From assembly GCA_015075745.1 (NCBI GenBank), contig JABTTW010000001.1, positions 1,054,001 through 1,118,000 of the forward strand: DNA of 64,000 nucleotides, written 5' to 3'. Position 1 is the stretch's first letter, and the number at the start of each line of letters is the position of its first letter. This document shows positions 44,957-53,402 of this stretch, piece after piece. This DNA is from Planctomycetia bacterium (GTDB taxonomy: Bacteria; Planctomycetota; Phycisphaerae; UBA1845; UTPLA1). The translations under genes and the position numbers were made by a program. The notes under the pieces were generated by a model, which ran no database searches, had not been told where the DNA came from, and worked only from the letters and a program-made list of their open reading frames with translations.

Positions 44957-45589
44957 GTGACAGAATCAGAACTGGTCAAACGCTGCCGCAATGGGGATCG
45001 CGATGCCCAGCATGAGTTCTACAGCCAGACTTCGGATCGCATTTACCGGCTGTGTTTGCGAATGACCCAAAGTCAGGATGTCGCGTTCGATCTCGCGCAA
45101 GAGGCCTACTTGAAGGCATTTAGCCGGATGAGCCAGTTCAACGGCGAATCGAGCCTCGCTTCCTGGCTGTATCGAATCGCGGTCAATGAAGCCCTTCAAT
45201 TCCTTCGCCGAAAGGGGCCGGTGCGTCTGGGCGGCCATACTGATCTCGCTGCCGAGATGGAAAATGAATCCGAGCTTCACGGAACAGGCATGGCGCTGGA
45301 TGTGGCCGAAGCCCTTGCGCGCCTCGATCCCCCCGATCGGGCCATGCTCCTGCTTCGTTATCAGGAGGGCCTGGACTATCGTGAGATTGCAGGCGTTATG
45401 GGCTGTCCCGCCGGGACTGTGGCCTCGCGCCTGCATCGGGCCCGTCAACGCGCCAGGGAATTCCTGGCCGGGGGTTACGATTTGACGGAAGAGAATCCGC
45501 CTGCCAGGCATCAAAGAGTAGGAGCCAATGTCGTTGATGCAACTGGCTCCGAAGCGGAACCGCTCCGCAAGGAGTCGGGATTGCCATGA
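44957..45589 (+). CDS. ECF-type RNA polymerase sigma factor
   Basis: The 210-residue protein has sigma region 2 (RNGDRDAQHEFYSQTSDRIY, AFDLAQEAYLKAFSRMSQF, ASWLYRIAVNEALQFLRRK) and region 4 (LDPPDRAMLLLRYQEGLDYREIAG, GTVASRLHRARQRAREFL). The GTG at 44957 is preferred because it gives the family-typical start MTESELVKRC; a TTG at 44936 is in frame. It overlaps its anti-sigma gene by four bases (ATGA) and is divergent from the efflux operon. Confidence 0.93.
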   Translation: MTESELVKRCRNGDRDAQHEFYSQTSDRIYRLCLRMTQSQDVAFDLAQEAYLKAFSRMSQFNGESSLASWLYRIAVNEALQFLRRKGPVRLGGHTDLAAEMENESELHGTGMALDVAEALARLDPPDRAMLLLRYQEGLDYREIAGVMGCPAGTVASRLHRARQRAREFLAGGYDLTEENPPARHQRVGANVVDATGSEAEPLRKESGLP

Positions 45590-46452
45590 ACTGCGAAACA
45601 GCGAAACAGCAATTGGGCGCGTATCTCGATGACGAGCTGCCCATTGAAGCTTATCGTGAGACCGAGGCACATCTTTCGGAGTGTCCCGGCTGCTCCGCGG
45701 AGTTGGCGTCGATTCGTGAACTGGCAAATAAGCTCGTACCCACCGGGCACACTCGTGTCCCGGAAGGTCTTTGGAGCGCGATTGAAAAGCGGCTGGACAG
45801 CTCCGCGCAGAAACTCCCCAAAGGCGCAGGTCGCTCAGTTTGGTTTCGACGCTACGCGCTCGCTGCGAGTCTGCTGGTCTTGATAGGGCTTGGGTCCTGG
45901 GCCATTCTGTCCTTTGGGGATGGCGCGACGGTTGCAAAGGCATCTGCCGTAGACTTCAGCATGTTGCTTGACGCGCTTCCCAAAGACGCCTCCGCGGCGT
46001 TTGACAAGTTCCTTGCCCAATACGACGCGCGGCAATCGACTCCGGCACAGGCCAAGCGGGCGGCGCCCCGGTTAAACTTCGAGATACCCGATGCACTGCC
46101 GGGCGGATTCCGACTGGATAAGACCTACGTGCTTCGATTCGGCAAACAGCCCGGCGCCGCGGCGAAGTACACGAGAAACGATGAACTCCTGGTCACGATT
46201 TTTCATCAGCCCGTGCGACAGGAGGACTTCGGCACACACGCCGACTACCCATGCGTCATCGGCCAGCATCGAGGGCACGCCGTCTCCGTGGGCGATTGGA
46301 GGCTCGTCCATGTCACCGATTCGACGACCTGCCATTGCGTATTAAGCAAGTTGGGCGACGACACCGGTCTGCCCGAAGTTATCAGAGCTGTGGCGCCGAA
46401 TTCGATTCCACAGTCAGGCTCGGATCACCACTCCCACACGCATGGTTCGTAG
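45586..46452 (+). CDS. Zinc-binding anti-sigma factor with His-rich tail
   Basis: This 288-residue membrane protein has an N-terminal ZAS domain (MNCETAKQQLGAYLDDELP ... HLSECPGC, the His-x3-Cys-x2-Cys zinc motif), one membrane helix (ALAASLLVLIGLGSWAILS) and a periplasmic domain of about 170 residues. The latter contains a RsiW/MucB-like region (GGFRLDKTYVLRFG, DSTTCHCVLSKLGD) and ends in a His-rich tail (DHHSHTHGS). It should hold the ECF factor inactive until a periplasmic signal. The Cys-x-Cys (CHC) and His tail suggest a metal or oxidative signal, consistent with the neighbouring metal-efflux operon, but this is inference. Confidence 0.85.
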   Translation: MNCETAKQQLGAYLDDELPIEAYRETEAHLSECPGCSAELASIRELANKLVPTGHTRVPEGLWSAIEKRLDSSAQKLPKGAGRSVWFRRYALAASLLVLIGLGSWAILSFGDGATVAKASAVDFSMLLDALPKDASAAFDKFLAQYDARQSTPAQAKRAAPRLNFEIPDALPGGFRLDKTYVLRFGKQPGAAAKYTRNDELLVTIFHQPVRQEDFGTHADYPCVIGQHRGHAVSVGDWRLVHVTDSTTCHCVLSKLGDDTGLPEVIRAVAPNSIPQSGSDHHSHTHGS

Positions 46453-46559
46453 CCTGAGCCGGCCCAATCATGCTCTGAGCGCCCGATGTATTGCTTTATC
46501 ATCCCTCCCTCGTGGACCACGCCATCGCGAACGCCGACGCGATGGCACTCGGCGCCCCG

Positions 46560-46790
46560 CCTCTTGCAGACGCACGGCCTGCGATTTCGCGTAAGCAACG
46601 GCGTGTCATCGTCCAGCGCGCCATCATCCCCGCCCATCGCCAGGTCGATCGCCAAACACTCCCGCGTGTACTCATCCCCCAGCGTCAGCATCCGAAACGG
46701 CCGGCCATCGTGTGTCCAAGACTGCACAAAGTCATACGCCCGGATGTGGTCATTATGGTCCGGGCGAAGCCGAATGCAGGAGCCGTTGCA
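46560..46790 (-). pseudogene. IS3-type transposase (orfB) fragment
   Basis: On the minus strand, 46787 down to 46631 encode GSCIRLRPDHNDHIRAYDF followed by THDGRPFRMLTLGDEYTREC and LAID, the beginning of the DDE integrase core of IS3-family orfB, where the first catalytic Asp lies in 'AYDF'. The frame then breaks up and the rest of the core is not recognisable. It has no N-terminal part and no C-terminal end, so this is a decayed fragment. Confidence 0.7.
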
Positions 46791-46871
46791 CTCCAATGTC
46801 ACTACCAAACACGAAAACAATATGCGCACCTGTAGTACAAACGCATCGCGTGAACTGGTGGGGTAAACGGA

Positions 46872-46929
46872 ACCGGCGCTTTACTTTTCGACCGCCCGGC
46901 GCTGCACTTTTCAACCGCTGTTTACACGG
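46872..46929. mobile_element. Relic end of an IS21-type element
   Basis: Read on the minus strand, the end begins TGTAAACAGCGGTTGAAAAG and contains two spaced copies of a GAAAAGT-containing unit (TTGAAAAGTGCAGCGCCGG and TCGAAAAGTAAAGCGCCGG). IS21-family elements have terminal sequences of this kind: TGT at the tip and repeated 'GAAAAGTGCA' IstA-binding sites. No istA/istB gene was seen next to it, so only a terminus survives. Confidence 0.5.
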
Positions 46930-46976
46930 ACTCCCAAGGACGACAAAAGTTTTAGAGAATTCGGGTTAATACCCAG

Positions 46977-47005
46977 TTGACATTTGGAAGTGAGAATGAT
47001 AACGT
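46977..47005 (+). promoter_or_regulatory. Candidate sigma-70 promoter upstream of the giant surface protein
   Basis: TTGACA and TAACGT are 17 bases apart in an AT-rich patch about 405 bases before the start codon at 47411. The -35 is perfect and the -10 is weak. Nothing else promoter-like was seen in the stretch 46930-47410, which otherwise carries no gene. Confidence 0.35.
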
Positions 47006-47410
47006 GGATTTCAGTTCGTAATTGATTATAGGAGGCAATTCTGCCGGGGCGTAAATGGCCAATCTGTCTCGGCATATGAACGGTATACAAAGGACGCTTT
47101 TTTCATGTGACTCGGTGTCGGCGGTGTGCGCCACCGATCTTCGTTTTTCTAGTACTAGCGTCTGCGCACCTTCTGTACCAAATGCAACGCCTCCAGTGAG
47201 TTGAGCAGGGCTCGCCTTTCCGGACCCGATCGCAGGGTTGATCTGGAAGTACGGCGAGGCTTTCACGGTCCGGCGCGCGCTTCATTTGTTGGGGCACGCG
47301 ATCGGCGTACAGGGACTTATTGGCAAATGGGAAATTTCAGAAGCGTGGTTTCAGAATACAAAGCGACAGTGGGCACTTGCGGGGAGCGCGGAAGAAAAGG
47401 AGACACGATC

Positions 47411-50400
47411 ATGCGAGCAAAGGCAGCAGCAACGGCAGTGGTTGGCATTTTGGCCTTAGTTTTGAGCAGCGGCACAGCTTGGGGACGGCCTCCTGTCGTC
47501 GGTGCGTGGGGCAGCACCCAAGCCCTGTTCGACGATTCGCCAGGTGAAGGCGTGGCGCCTCGAGGTGTGGGTCCCGGGTTGCAGGCCGGCGCCGATCACA
47601 TCATTGCCTTCCAGTGCTTGAACAACGGATGGGGCTGGCCGCACGGTGGCTGCCCGACGACGTTCAACAACATTACCGGGCCGATCGCCCTGGGGCTCCT
47701 CAACGCCTACAGCCATACCGGAGACCCGGCGCATCTGGCCTCGGCCGTCGCCGGCGGAGGTTACGACCTGACATTCCAGTATCCCAACTTAGAGTTCCGG
47801 TTTGGGGCGATGACATCCTACTTTCTTTGGCAACTGAGCCTCGCCTCGGGTGACGTGCAATACAGCACCCACGCCGCAACAAAGTTCTTTGACGAGCTGA
47901 CGGCCGGCACGTATGGGCCTGGTGACCTGAACACTGCGAGTTGGATCGCGGCCGTCGAGGCTGGGCGAACCGGCACGTGGGTGAACTTGCGCCCGTGGGA
48001 ATTTCACACCATCATCCCGACAGCCGCAGCCATCGGCAATCCCGGCCAGGCCGCCCTGTTTGAACTGGGCCTGTTGAACGGTCTGAACACGCTCGACAAC
48101 ACCGCTCCTGCCACAGTGTACAGCGATCTGATCGGCCTGTCGGGCGGAGTGCGGGGCTTGGCGCTCAACAGCACGACAGCATTCACCGCGATCAACAGCC
48201 CGCTCCACGGTGGGATCAACGGGATCAGCACGCTCCAGGCACTTGCAGATCAGTTGGCCAGCTACCAGAACGCCGATGGTTCGTGGAACTGGCACTCAGA
48301 TCTCTCGAGCCTCGGCGGTGCAACTGAGACTGACAAAGACACACAGACCACCGCGTATGCCGTGCTAGCGCTCTTGGAGGCAGATCCGCTGGTCGTGTCA
48401 GACTACTCGACCAACATCGCCAAAGGCCGCGACTGGCTGCGATCCATGCAGTTGCCGACCGGTGGTTTCATGAGCTATCCGGGCGGCAGCGAGAACACCG
48501 AGGTCGAAGGCGAAGCGCTGAGCGCCTTGGTTCCCGATCCCTGCACCGACAATCGGCTGGAATTCCAGCTTGCCGCCGGTTCCGATTGCGTCAAGCCGGG
48601 TGAGACGATTCAGGTCGAGCTACACCAACTCAACCTGACCGGTCTCGTCGCCGGTTTCCAGGCATTCTCACAGTTCGACAGCTCGGCGATGACTTTCGTC
48701 GGCGGCACATACAACACGCCGTTGCCGTATGGCCAGCCGGTCATCACCCCGATCACGGCGGTCGGCGACGATATCGACATGGCCTCAGGCATCAACAACT
48801 TTGGCGGTCAGACGCCCACCATGGCCGATGCCTTGCTGGTGACGCTCTCATTCACGGCGGTGGCCGAAGGGCCGACGACAGTCAGCTTCCGTTCCCACAA
48901 TCCGCCCAATCGCTTCACCGACCCGGTTGGCGCTGAGGTCGTGCCGTGCCTGGTGCAGTCGCCGACGATCATCATTGACGGCACGCCGCCTGTGATTACC
49001 TGTCCGGCGAATGTCACGATCGAATGCGACGAGGATGATCAGCCGTCGAACACGGGCAGTGCCACGGCGACGGACAACCTCGACCCCAATCCGGTGATCA
49101 CGTTCAGTGACAGCGTGGCAGTCGGCGCTTGCCCGCAGGAGTCCGTCATCACGCGAACCTGGACGGCCACCGACTGCGCGGGCAACTCCATCACCTGTGA
49201 TCAGACCATCACGGTGGAGGATACGACGGCGCCGGTGATTACCTGTCCGGCGGACGTGACGGTTGAGTGTGACGAGTCGACCGCTCCCGGCAATACCGGT
49301 GAGATCGTGATGATGCCGTTCGACGTGAATCCGACGCTCAGCGCGACCCAGGCGCCCGGAGTCTGGTACACGGACCGCTATGCGCCGGCAGGATTCGTGA
49401 GCGCATCCTTCGGCGGTGATAATCGGCTGAAGCACTCGATCAACGCGAGCGACTGCTCGCCTTGTCGCGGCGGGGGCTTCACCAGCGGCTTCTACGACAC
49501 GCAGGGACGCAAGTACGACATATTGGGCACGACGAAGATGTCGATCGACCTCTACATTCCGTCCGCTTGGGGAACGACTGGGCGGCGCATGGCCGGCTTC
49601 TGGGGTACCGGGTTCAACTCGAGTGCAGCCTTAACACAGTCCTTCCCGATCATCGAGTTCACGAGCAGTCCCGACGGCAGCGGCGTGGCACGTTTCCGTG
49701 GCTGGGATAATGGATGGATCGATATGGGTCTGCCGACCGGCTTTGTCTATGACGCGTGGTACACGCTGACGATCGAGCTTGTTGGAACCAACTGGGTCTA
49801 CACGGTCGGCGACTTGTCGCTGACTGTTACAGCTATTGACACTGGCGGTACGAGTGTGCAGATCGGCAACGTCATCCTGCAAGGTCATAACAACACGGCG
49901 GGCGTGACCTATGACATCTATTGGGATAATTTCGTCGCCACGGCGTTTCCGGTGGCGACTGACAACTGCGATCCGGCTCCGGTGATCACGTTCAGTGACA
50001 GCGTGGCAGCCGGCGCTTGCCCGCAGGCGTCCGTCATCACGCGAACCTGGACGGCCACTGACTGCGCGGGCAACTCCATCACCTGTGATCAGACCATCAC
50101 GGTGGAGGATACGACGGCGCCGGTGATTACCTGTCCGGCGGACGTGACGGTTGAGTGTGACGAGTCGACCGCCCCATTGAACACCGGTTCGCCGGGACAC
50201 TTCCAGGGCTTTGAAGATCCGGGCTTCGCGAGCAACACGAACCCGGACTGGAACAATTTCAACAGTTCGCTCTCGCGCGTGGCCTCGGGCACGGGCGGGA
50301 TCACTTCGAAGTCGGGAGGATTTCACGCGGTCATCGACTCGACCTCGCTGCCTCCTAACCCAGACGACTTTACAGGTGCGTTCACCAGACTCGGCGGCTA

Positions 50401-52030
50401 TCAATCGGCGTTCGGCGGCGGCTTCTGCGTGGAGCTCGACGTATATATGGATCTGTCCGACCCCGCGGTCGCCGCCAACACCTATGGATGGGATCTATCC
50501 GCGGCGGCGAACAACCAGTCGGGATCACACCTCCGTGATTTCATCTTCCACACCGCGTCGAACGCGTCCGGGAACATCCTGGTGGGCGGAAGCAACAACA
50601 CCAACTTCACCCGCCGCAACGACCTTGGCAGCATCAACCACTACACCATCACGTCGACGGGCTGGTACCGGTTCCAGTGGGTATTCCGCGACGCGGGCGA
50701 CGGTTCGTTGGCGGTTGACCTCAATCTTCTTGACGCAGGCGGCACGCTGCTGTTTACGGAGACGCGCAACAATTCGGGCGACTTGATTGCAACGCTTGTC
50801 GGCGGCCATCGCTACCTGTGGTTCACATTCCTTGAGGTCGACACGCTTGCGATCGACAACACCACGGTGTCGAACTCGGCGCAGGCGACTGACAACTGCG
50901 ATCCGGCGCCGGTGATCACGTTCTCGGATGTCAGCACGCAGACGAGCAACGGAAGCTGCACCGACTCCAGTTACACGATCACGCGGACCTGGACGGCGAC
51001 AGACGCCTGTGGCAATTTCAGTACCTGCGATCAGATCATCACGGTGGACGACACGACCGCGCCGGTGTTGAGCGCATGTCCAGCCGACATCACGAAGAAT
51101 GCCGACGCGGGCGGATGCACTGCGGTGGTTACCTGGACCGATCCAACGGCGATGGACAATTGTGATCCGGCGCCGACCGTGGTCTGCGTGCCGCCGAGCG
51201 GCTCTATCTTCTCAGGAGGAACCACCACGGTGACCTGCACGGCGACCGATGCCTGCGGGAACTCCTCGCAGTGCTCGTTCGATGTGACGGTCAGCGGATC
51301 CAACGAGATGGTGGTCAGCATCGACCTGCAAGCCGCCGTGGCTGCTGGTCCATTCACGCGCTGCATCACCTTCGAGTTGTGGAATTGTCCTGACACGGCG
51401 CCGGTTGCGACCGTGGACGAGGTGATGACCTTCACCGGCGGTTCGGCGAGCGCAACGGTCCTGGTGCCGTGCGGCACGTACACCTGCGTGACGGCTCGCG
51501 ACAAGTTGCACACGCTGCGGCGGACGCTCGACCCGTTGCCGACTGTTGGGACTCAATATGTCGCTGACTTCGCGGCTGCCGGCAAGGATTTGCTCGGCGG
51601 CAACCTGAACGACGATTTCTGGATCGACATACTCGACTTCGGCGTGTACTCGAGCCAGTTCGGTACGAGCCCGGGGGCCAGCACCACCTGCGCGACTGCT
51701 TCGCCGCACAGCGATATCAGCGGCGACGGTTTGGTCGGCACCGGCGACTTCACCTTCATCCAGATCAACTTCCTGCTCGGCCACGAGGCCAACTGCTGCG
51801 GGCAGCCCCTGTTCATGGCAGGTGAGGGCGGTAGCGGTCCCGTGACCGAGATCAAGGTGGCCGATTTGCGGGCCCAAGGTCTGGGTGACTTAGCGGCGGG
51901 TGATCTGAACCGTGACGGTGTACTGAATCAGTCGGATATCGTTGAATTCATCAACGGGGCCCGGCCAACGCCGAGACCCCAACGCCGACCGATTCAGGAA
52001 GAGAGCAGGAACATCCCGCTGGGCGACTAA
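47411..52030 (+). CDS. Giant secreted multidomain protein (toroid, cohesin-like, HYR, LamG-like, dockerin-like)
   Basis: The 1539-residue protein has GGAG before the ATG and a signal peptide (AVVGILALVLSSGTAWG). Domains in order: an alpha/alpha-toroid region resembling terpenoid cyclase/prenyltransferase repeats, about residues 50-370 (YQNADGSWNWH, SMQLPTGGFMSYPGGSENTE); a cohesin-like beta domain, 379-515; an HYR-like module, 525-630 (TPPVITCPANVTIECDED); a LamG/jellyroll-like insert, 630-847; a second HYR-like module, 850-924; a second jellyroll-like insert, 925-1156; HYR-like modules to about 1293; a small Cys-rich beta domain; a dockerin-like calcium pair, 1393-1463; and a final DLNRDGVLNQSDI motif near 1496. 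It is probably a cell-surface or matrix protein; enzymatic activity is unproven. Confidence 0.82.
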   Translation: MRAKAAATAVVGILALVLSSGTAWGRPPVVGAWGSTQALFDDSPGEGVAPRGVGPGLQAGADHIIAFQCLNNGWGWPHGGCPTTFNNITGPIALGLLNAYSHTGDPAHLASAVAGGGYDLTFQYPNLEFRFGAMTSYFLWQLSLASGDVQYSTHAATKFFDELTAGTYGPGDLNTASWIAAVEAGRTGTWVNLRPWEFHTIIPTAAAIGNPGQAALFELGLLNGLNTLDNTAPATVYSDLIGLSGGVRGLALNSTTAFTAINSPLHGGINGISTLQALADQLASYQNADGSWNWHSDLSSLGGATETDKDTQTTAYAVLALLEADPLVVSDYSTNIAKGRDWLRSMQLPTGGFMSYPGGSENTEVEGEALSALVPDPCTDNRLEFQLAAGSDCVKPGETIQVELHQLNLTGLVAGFQAFSQFDSSAMTFVGGTYNTPLPYGQPVITPITAVGDDIDMASGINNFGGQTPTMADALLVTLSFTAVAEGPTTVSFRSHNPPNRFTDPVGAEVVPCLVQSPTIIIDGTPPVITCPANVTIECDEDDQPSNTGSATATDNLDPNPVITFSDSVAVGACPQESVITRTWTATDCAGNSITCDQTITVEDTTAPVITCPADVTVECDESTAPGNTGEIVMMPFDVNPTLSATQAPGVWYTDRYAPAGFVSASFGGDNRLKHSINASDCSPCRGGGFTSGFYDTQGRKYDILGTTKMSIDLYIPSAWGTTGRRMAGFWGTGFNSSAALTQSFPIIEFTSSPDGSGVARFRGWDNGWIDMGLPTGFVYDAWYTLTIELVGTNWVYTVGDLSLTVTAIDTGGTSVQIGNVILQGHNNTAGVTYDIYWDNFVATAFPVATDNCDPAPVITFSDSVAAGACPQASVITRTWTATDCAGNSITCDQTITVEDTTAPVITCPADVTVECDESTAPLNTGSPGHFQGFEDPGFASNTNPDWNNFNSSLSRVASGTGGITSKSGGFHAVIDSTSLPPNPDDFTGAFTRLGGYQSAFGGGFCVELDVYMDLSDPAVAANTYGWDLSAAANNQSGSHLRDFIFHTASNASGNILVGGSNNTNFTRRNDLGSINHYTITSTGWYRFQWVFRDAGDGSLAVDLNLLDAGGTLLFTETRNNSGDLIATLVGGHRYLWFTFLEVDTLAIDNTTVSNSAQATDNCDPAPVITFSDVSTQTSNGSCTDSSYTITRTWTATDACGNFSTCDQIITVDDTTAPVLSACPADITKNADAGGCTAVVTWTDPTAMDNCDPAPTVVCVPPSGSIFSGGTTTVTCTATDACGNSSQCSFDVTVSGSNEMVVSIDLQAAVAAGPFTRCITFELWNCPDTAPVATVDEVMTFTGGSASATVLVPCGTYTCVTARDKLHTLRRTLDPLPTVGTQYVADFAAAGKDLLGGNLNDDFWIDILDFGVYSSQFGTSPGASTTCATASPHSDISGDGLVGTGDFTFIQINFLLGHEANCCGQPLFMAGEGGSGPVTEIKVADLRAQGLGDLAAGDLNRDGVLNQSDIVEFINGARPTPRPQRRPIQEESRNIPLGD
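49091..49285 (+). repeat. 195-base intragenic direct repeat, copy 1
   Basis: Encodes most of an HYR-like module (ITFSDSVAVGACPQESVITR, then TWTATDCAGNSITCDQTITV and DTTAPVITCPADVTVECDES). By eye it differs from the copy at 49979 at only about three positions over the same length. Confidence 0.85.
49979..50173 (+). repeat. 195-base intragenic direct repeat, copy 2
   Basis: Same length and orientation as the copy at 49091, 888 bases downstream in the same gene. The differences seen are GTC/GCC (Val/Ala), GAG/GCG (Glu/Ala) and a silent ACC/ACT. The near identity, with unrelated inserts after each copy, indicates recent duplication or gene conversion. Confidence 0.85.
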
Positions 52031-52296
52031 GGATGCCCGGCGAGGATGAGGTTGGTTAATTTGGCCGAGAGGCGGTCAGCGCGTGGCATCAGTGATAGGG
52101 ACACGCATTGATTGTTTCTCGATTCTGAGGGAGGTTTCAAAGGGCAGCTCGACCAGTCCTGAAGAATAGGAACGTCTCATCGTGAGCGCCTCGTCTTGAA
52201 GAGGACGCGGGGGTGGTTGGCTGTCAAGGGTGTTAGAGGTATTTTGAATCGCTCGTGTGTTGATGGAAGCGAGTAAGGGGAGAAGAGGAGAGGCTT

Positions 52297-53061
52297 TTGT
52301 TTGCTTTGAGATCGTTTTCAAAGCGTAGCTTGTTCGCATGCCTCCCAGTCTTGATCGCGTCGGCGTCGACAGCGCCGGCGAGCATCAACCTGGAGTGGCG
52401 GCCTGTTGGTCAAACCGTCCTGGTCGACGACGTTGTCCACTTAGGTCTCTACGCTGTTTCCGATTCCGGCAATAATCAACTTCTCTCGGCAATAGACCTG
52501 TTGTTCTCCTGGGATCCCAACAAACTGGAGTTGCAAGGCCTGGATCCGACGGGCGGAGCGGGGCTACTCTTTTCTGGTTTCCCCGTTAACGATGCGTTCA
52601 ATCTGAATGAGGTTGTCCCGCCGCAGGATGGAGATGGCTACTACGTCGCCTTAGCCAACTTCGGCTCATCCGTAGCCGCGACGCCATCGGGGACATTACT
52701 GACTACTTTTTTATTCCGGGCCTTAGCCGAAACTCCCTCGACACAGGTCCTCATAGAGGAAACCGCTGGATCCCCGGAGGGTCGCACAGTCGTTTTTGAT
52801 GGAACTATCCCTAATACCGATGTCACCGGCACATTGGGCAGCGCAACGGTCACGATTGTACTTTGTCTTTGCCCCGGCGACATGAACGGCGACGACGTCC
52901 TGAACGGGTCAGACATTCAGACTTTCATTGATTGTCAGCTTGGGCTCCTGCCGCCGCCGGCAGATTGCAACTGCGCCGATCTGAATGGGATCAACGGGCT
53001 GGACTTCGATGACATCTCATTGTTCGTGGAGGCGTTGATCACCAAAATGAGCTGCCCGTAA
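52297..53061 (+). CDS. Secreted protein with cohesin-like and dockerin-like domains
   Basis: The 254-residue protein starts at a TTG close behind a GAGGAGAGG element; another TTG lies three codons on. A signal peptide (RSLFACLPVLIASASTAPAS) precedes a cohesin-like beta sandwich (residues 30-190: VDDVVHLGLYAVSD, IDLLFSWDPNKLELQGLDP). The C-terminal 65 residues are a dockerin-like calcium-binding pair: CPGDMNGDDVLNGSDIQTFID and CADLNGINGLDFDDISLFVE, each with Asp/Asn ligands in EF-hand loop spacing. It could dock with the giant protein upstream. The stop is immediately followed by the IS3-type relic. Confidence 0.82.
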   Translation: MFALRSFSKRSLFACLPVLIASASTAPASINLEWRPVGQTVLVDDVVHLGLYAVSDSGNNQLLSAIDLLFSWDPNKLELQGLDPTGGAGLLFSGFPVNDAFNLNEVVPPQDGDGYYVALANFGSSVAATPSGTLLTTFLFRALAETPSTQVLIEETAGSPEGRTVVFDGTIPNTDVTGTLGSATVTIVLCLCPGDMNGDDVLNGSDIQTFIDCQLGLLPPPADCNCADLNGINGLDFDDISLFVEALITKMSCP

Positions 53062-53312
53062 ATGCGCGTTATCGCTTGAGCGGCGCGGCGGGCCAGTCGC
53101 TTGAGCCGGGCATTCTCCCGGTTCAACTCCTTAAGCCGCTTGGCCTGGTCGGTCTTCAAACCGCCGTGCTCCTTCCGCCGGCGATAGCAAGTCTGCTCCG
53201 TCACGCCGATCCACCTGCCGGCATGGGCCGACGTTCGCCTCTGGGCGATCAACACATCCGCCTCTCGAAGCCGGTTGACAATCTCCTCAGGATTGAACCG
53301 CCTCGCGCTCAT
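53062..53312 (-). pseudogene. IS3-type transposase orfA fragment
   Basis: The minus strand from 53312 encodes MSARRFNPEEIVNRLREADV, LIAQRRTSAHAGRWIGVTEQ and TCYRRRKEHGGLKTDQAKRL, then KELNRENARLKRL, the helix-turn-helix and leucine-zipper part of IS3-family orfA. The sequence departs from the family after about residue 75 and would continue into the antisense of the dockerin-type gene, so the 3' end is lost. No orfB follows directly; the only IS3 orfB fragment in the window lies at 46.6 kb in the same orientation. Confidence 0.78.
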
Positions 53313-53402
53313 CACCTTTTCTCCATAATGACTGGCTGCAGGAGACGAGCCGCAACGACTCTTGGTGTGACCGGCCGCGAGAATCATCGGCGACGGGGAC
53401 TT

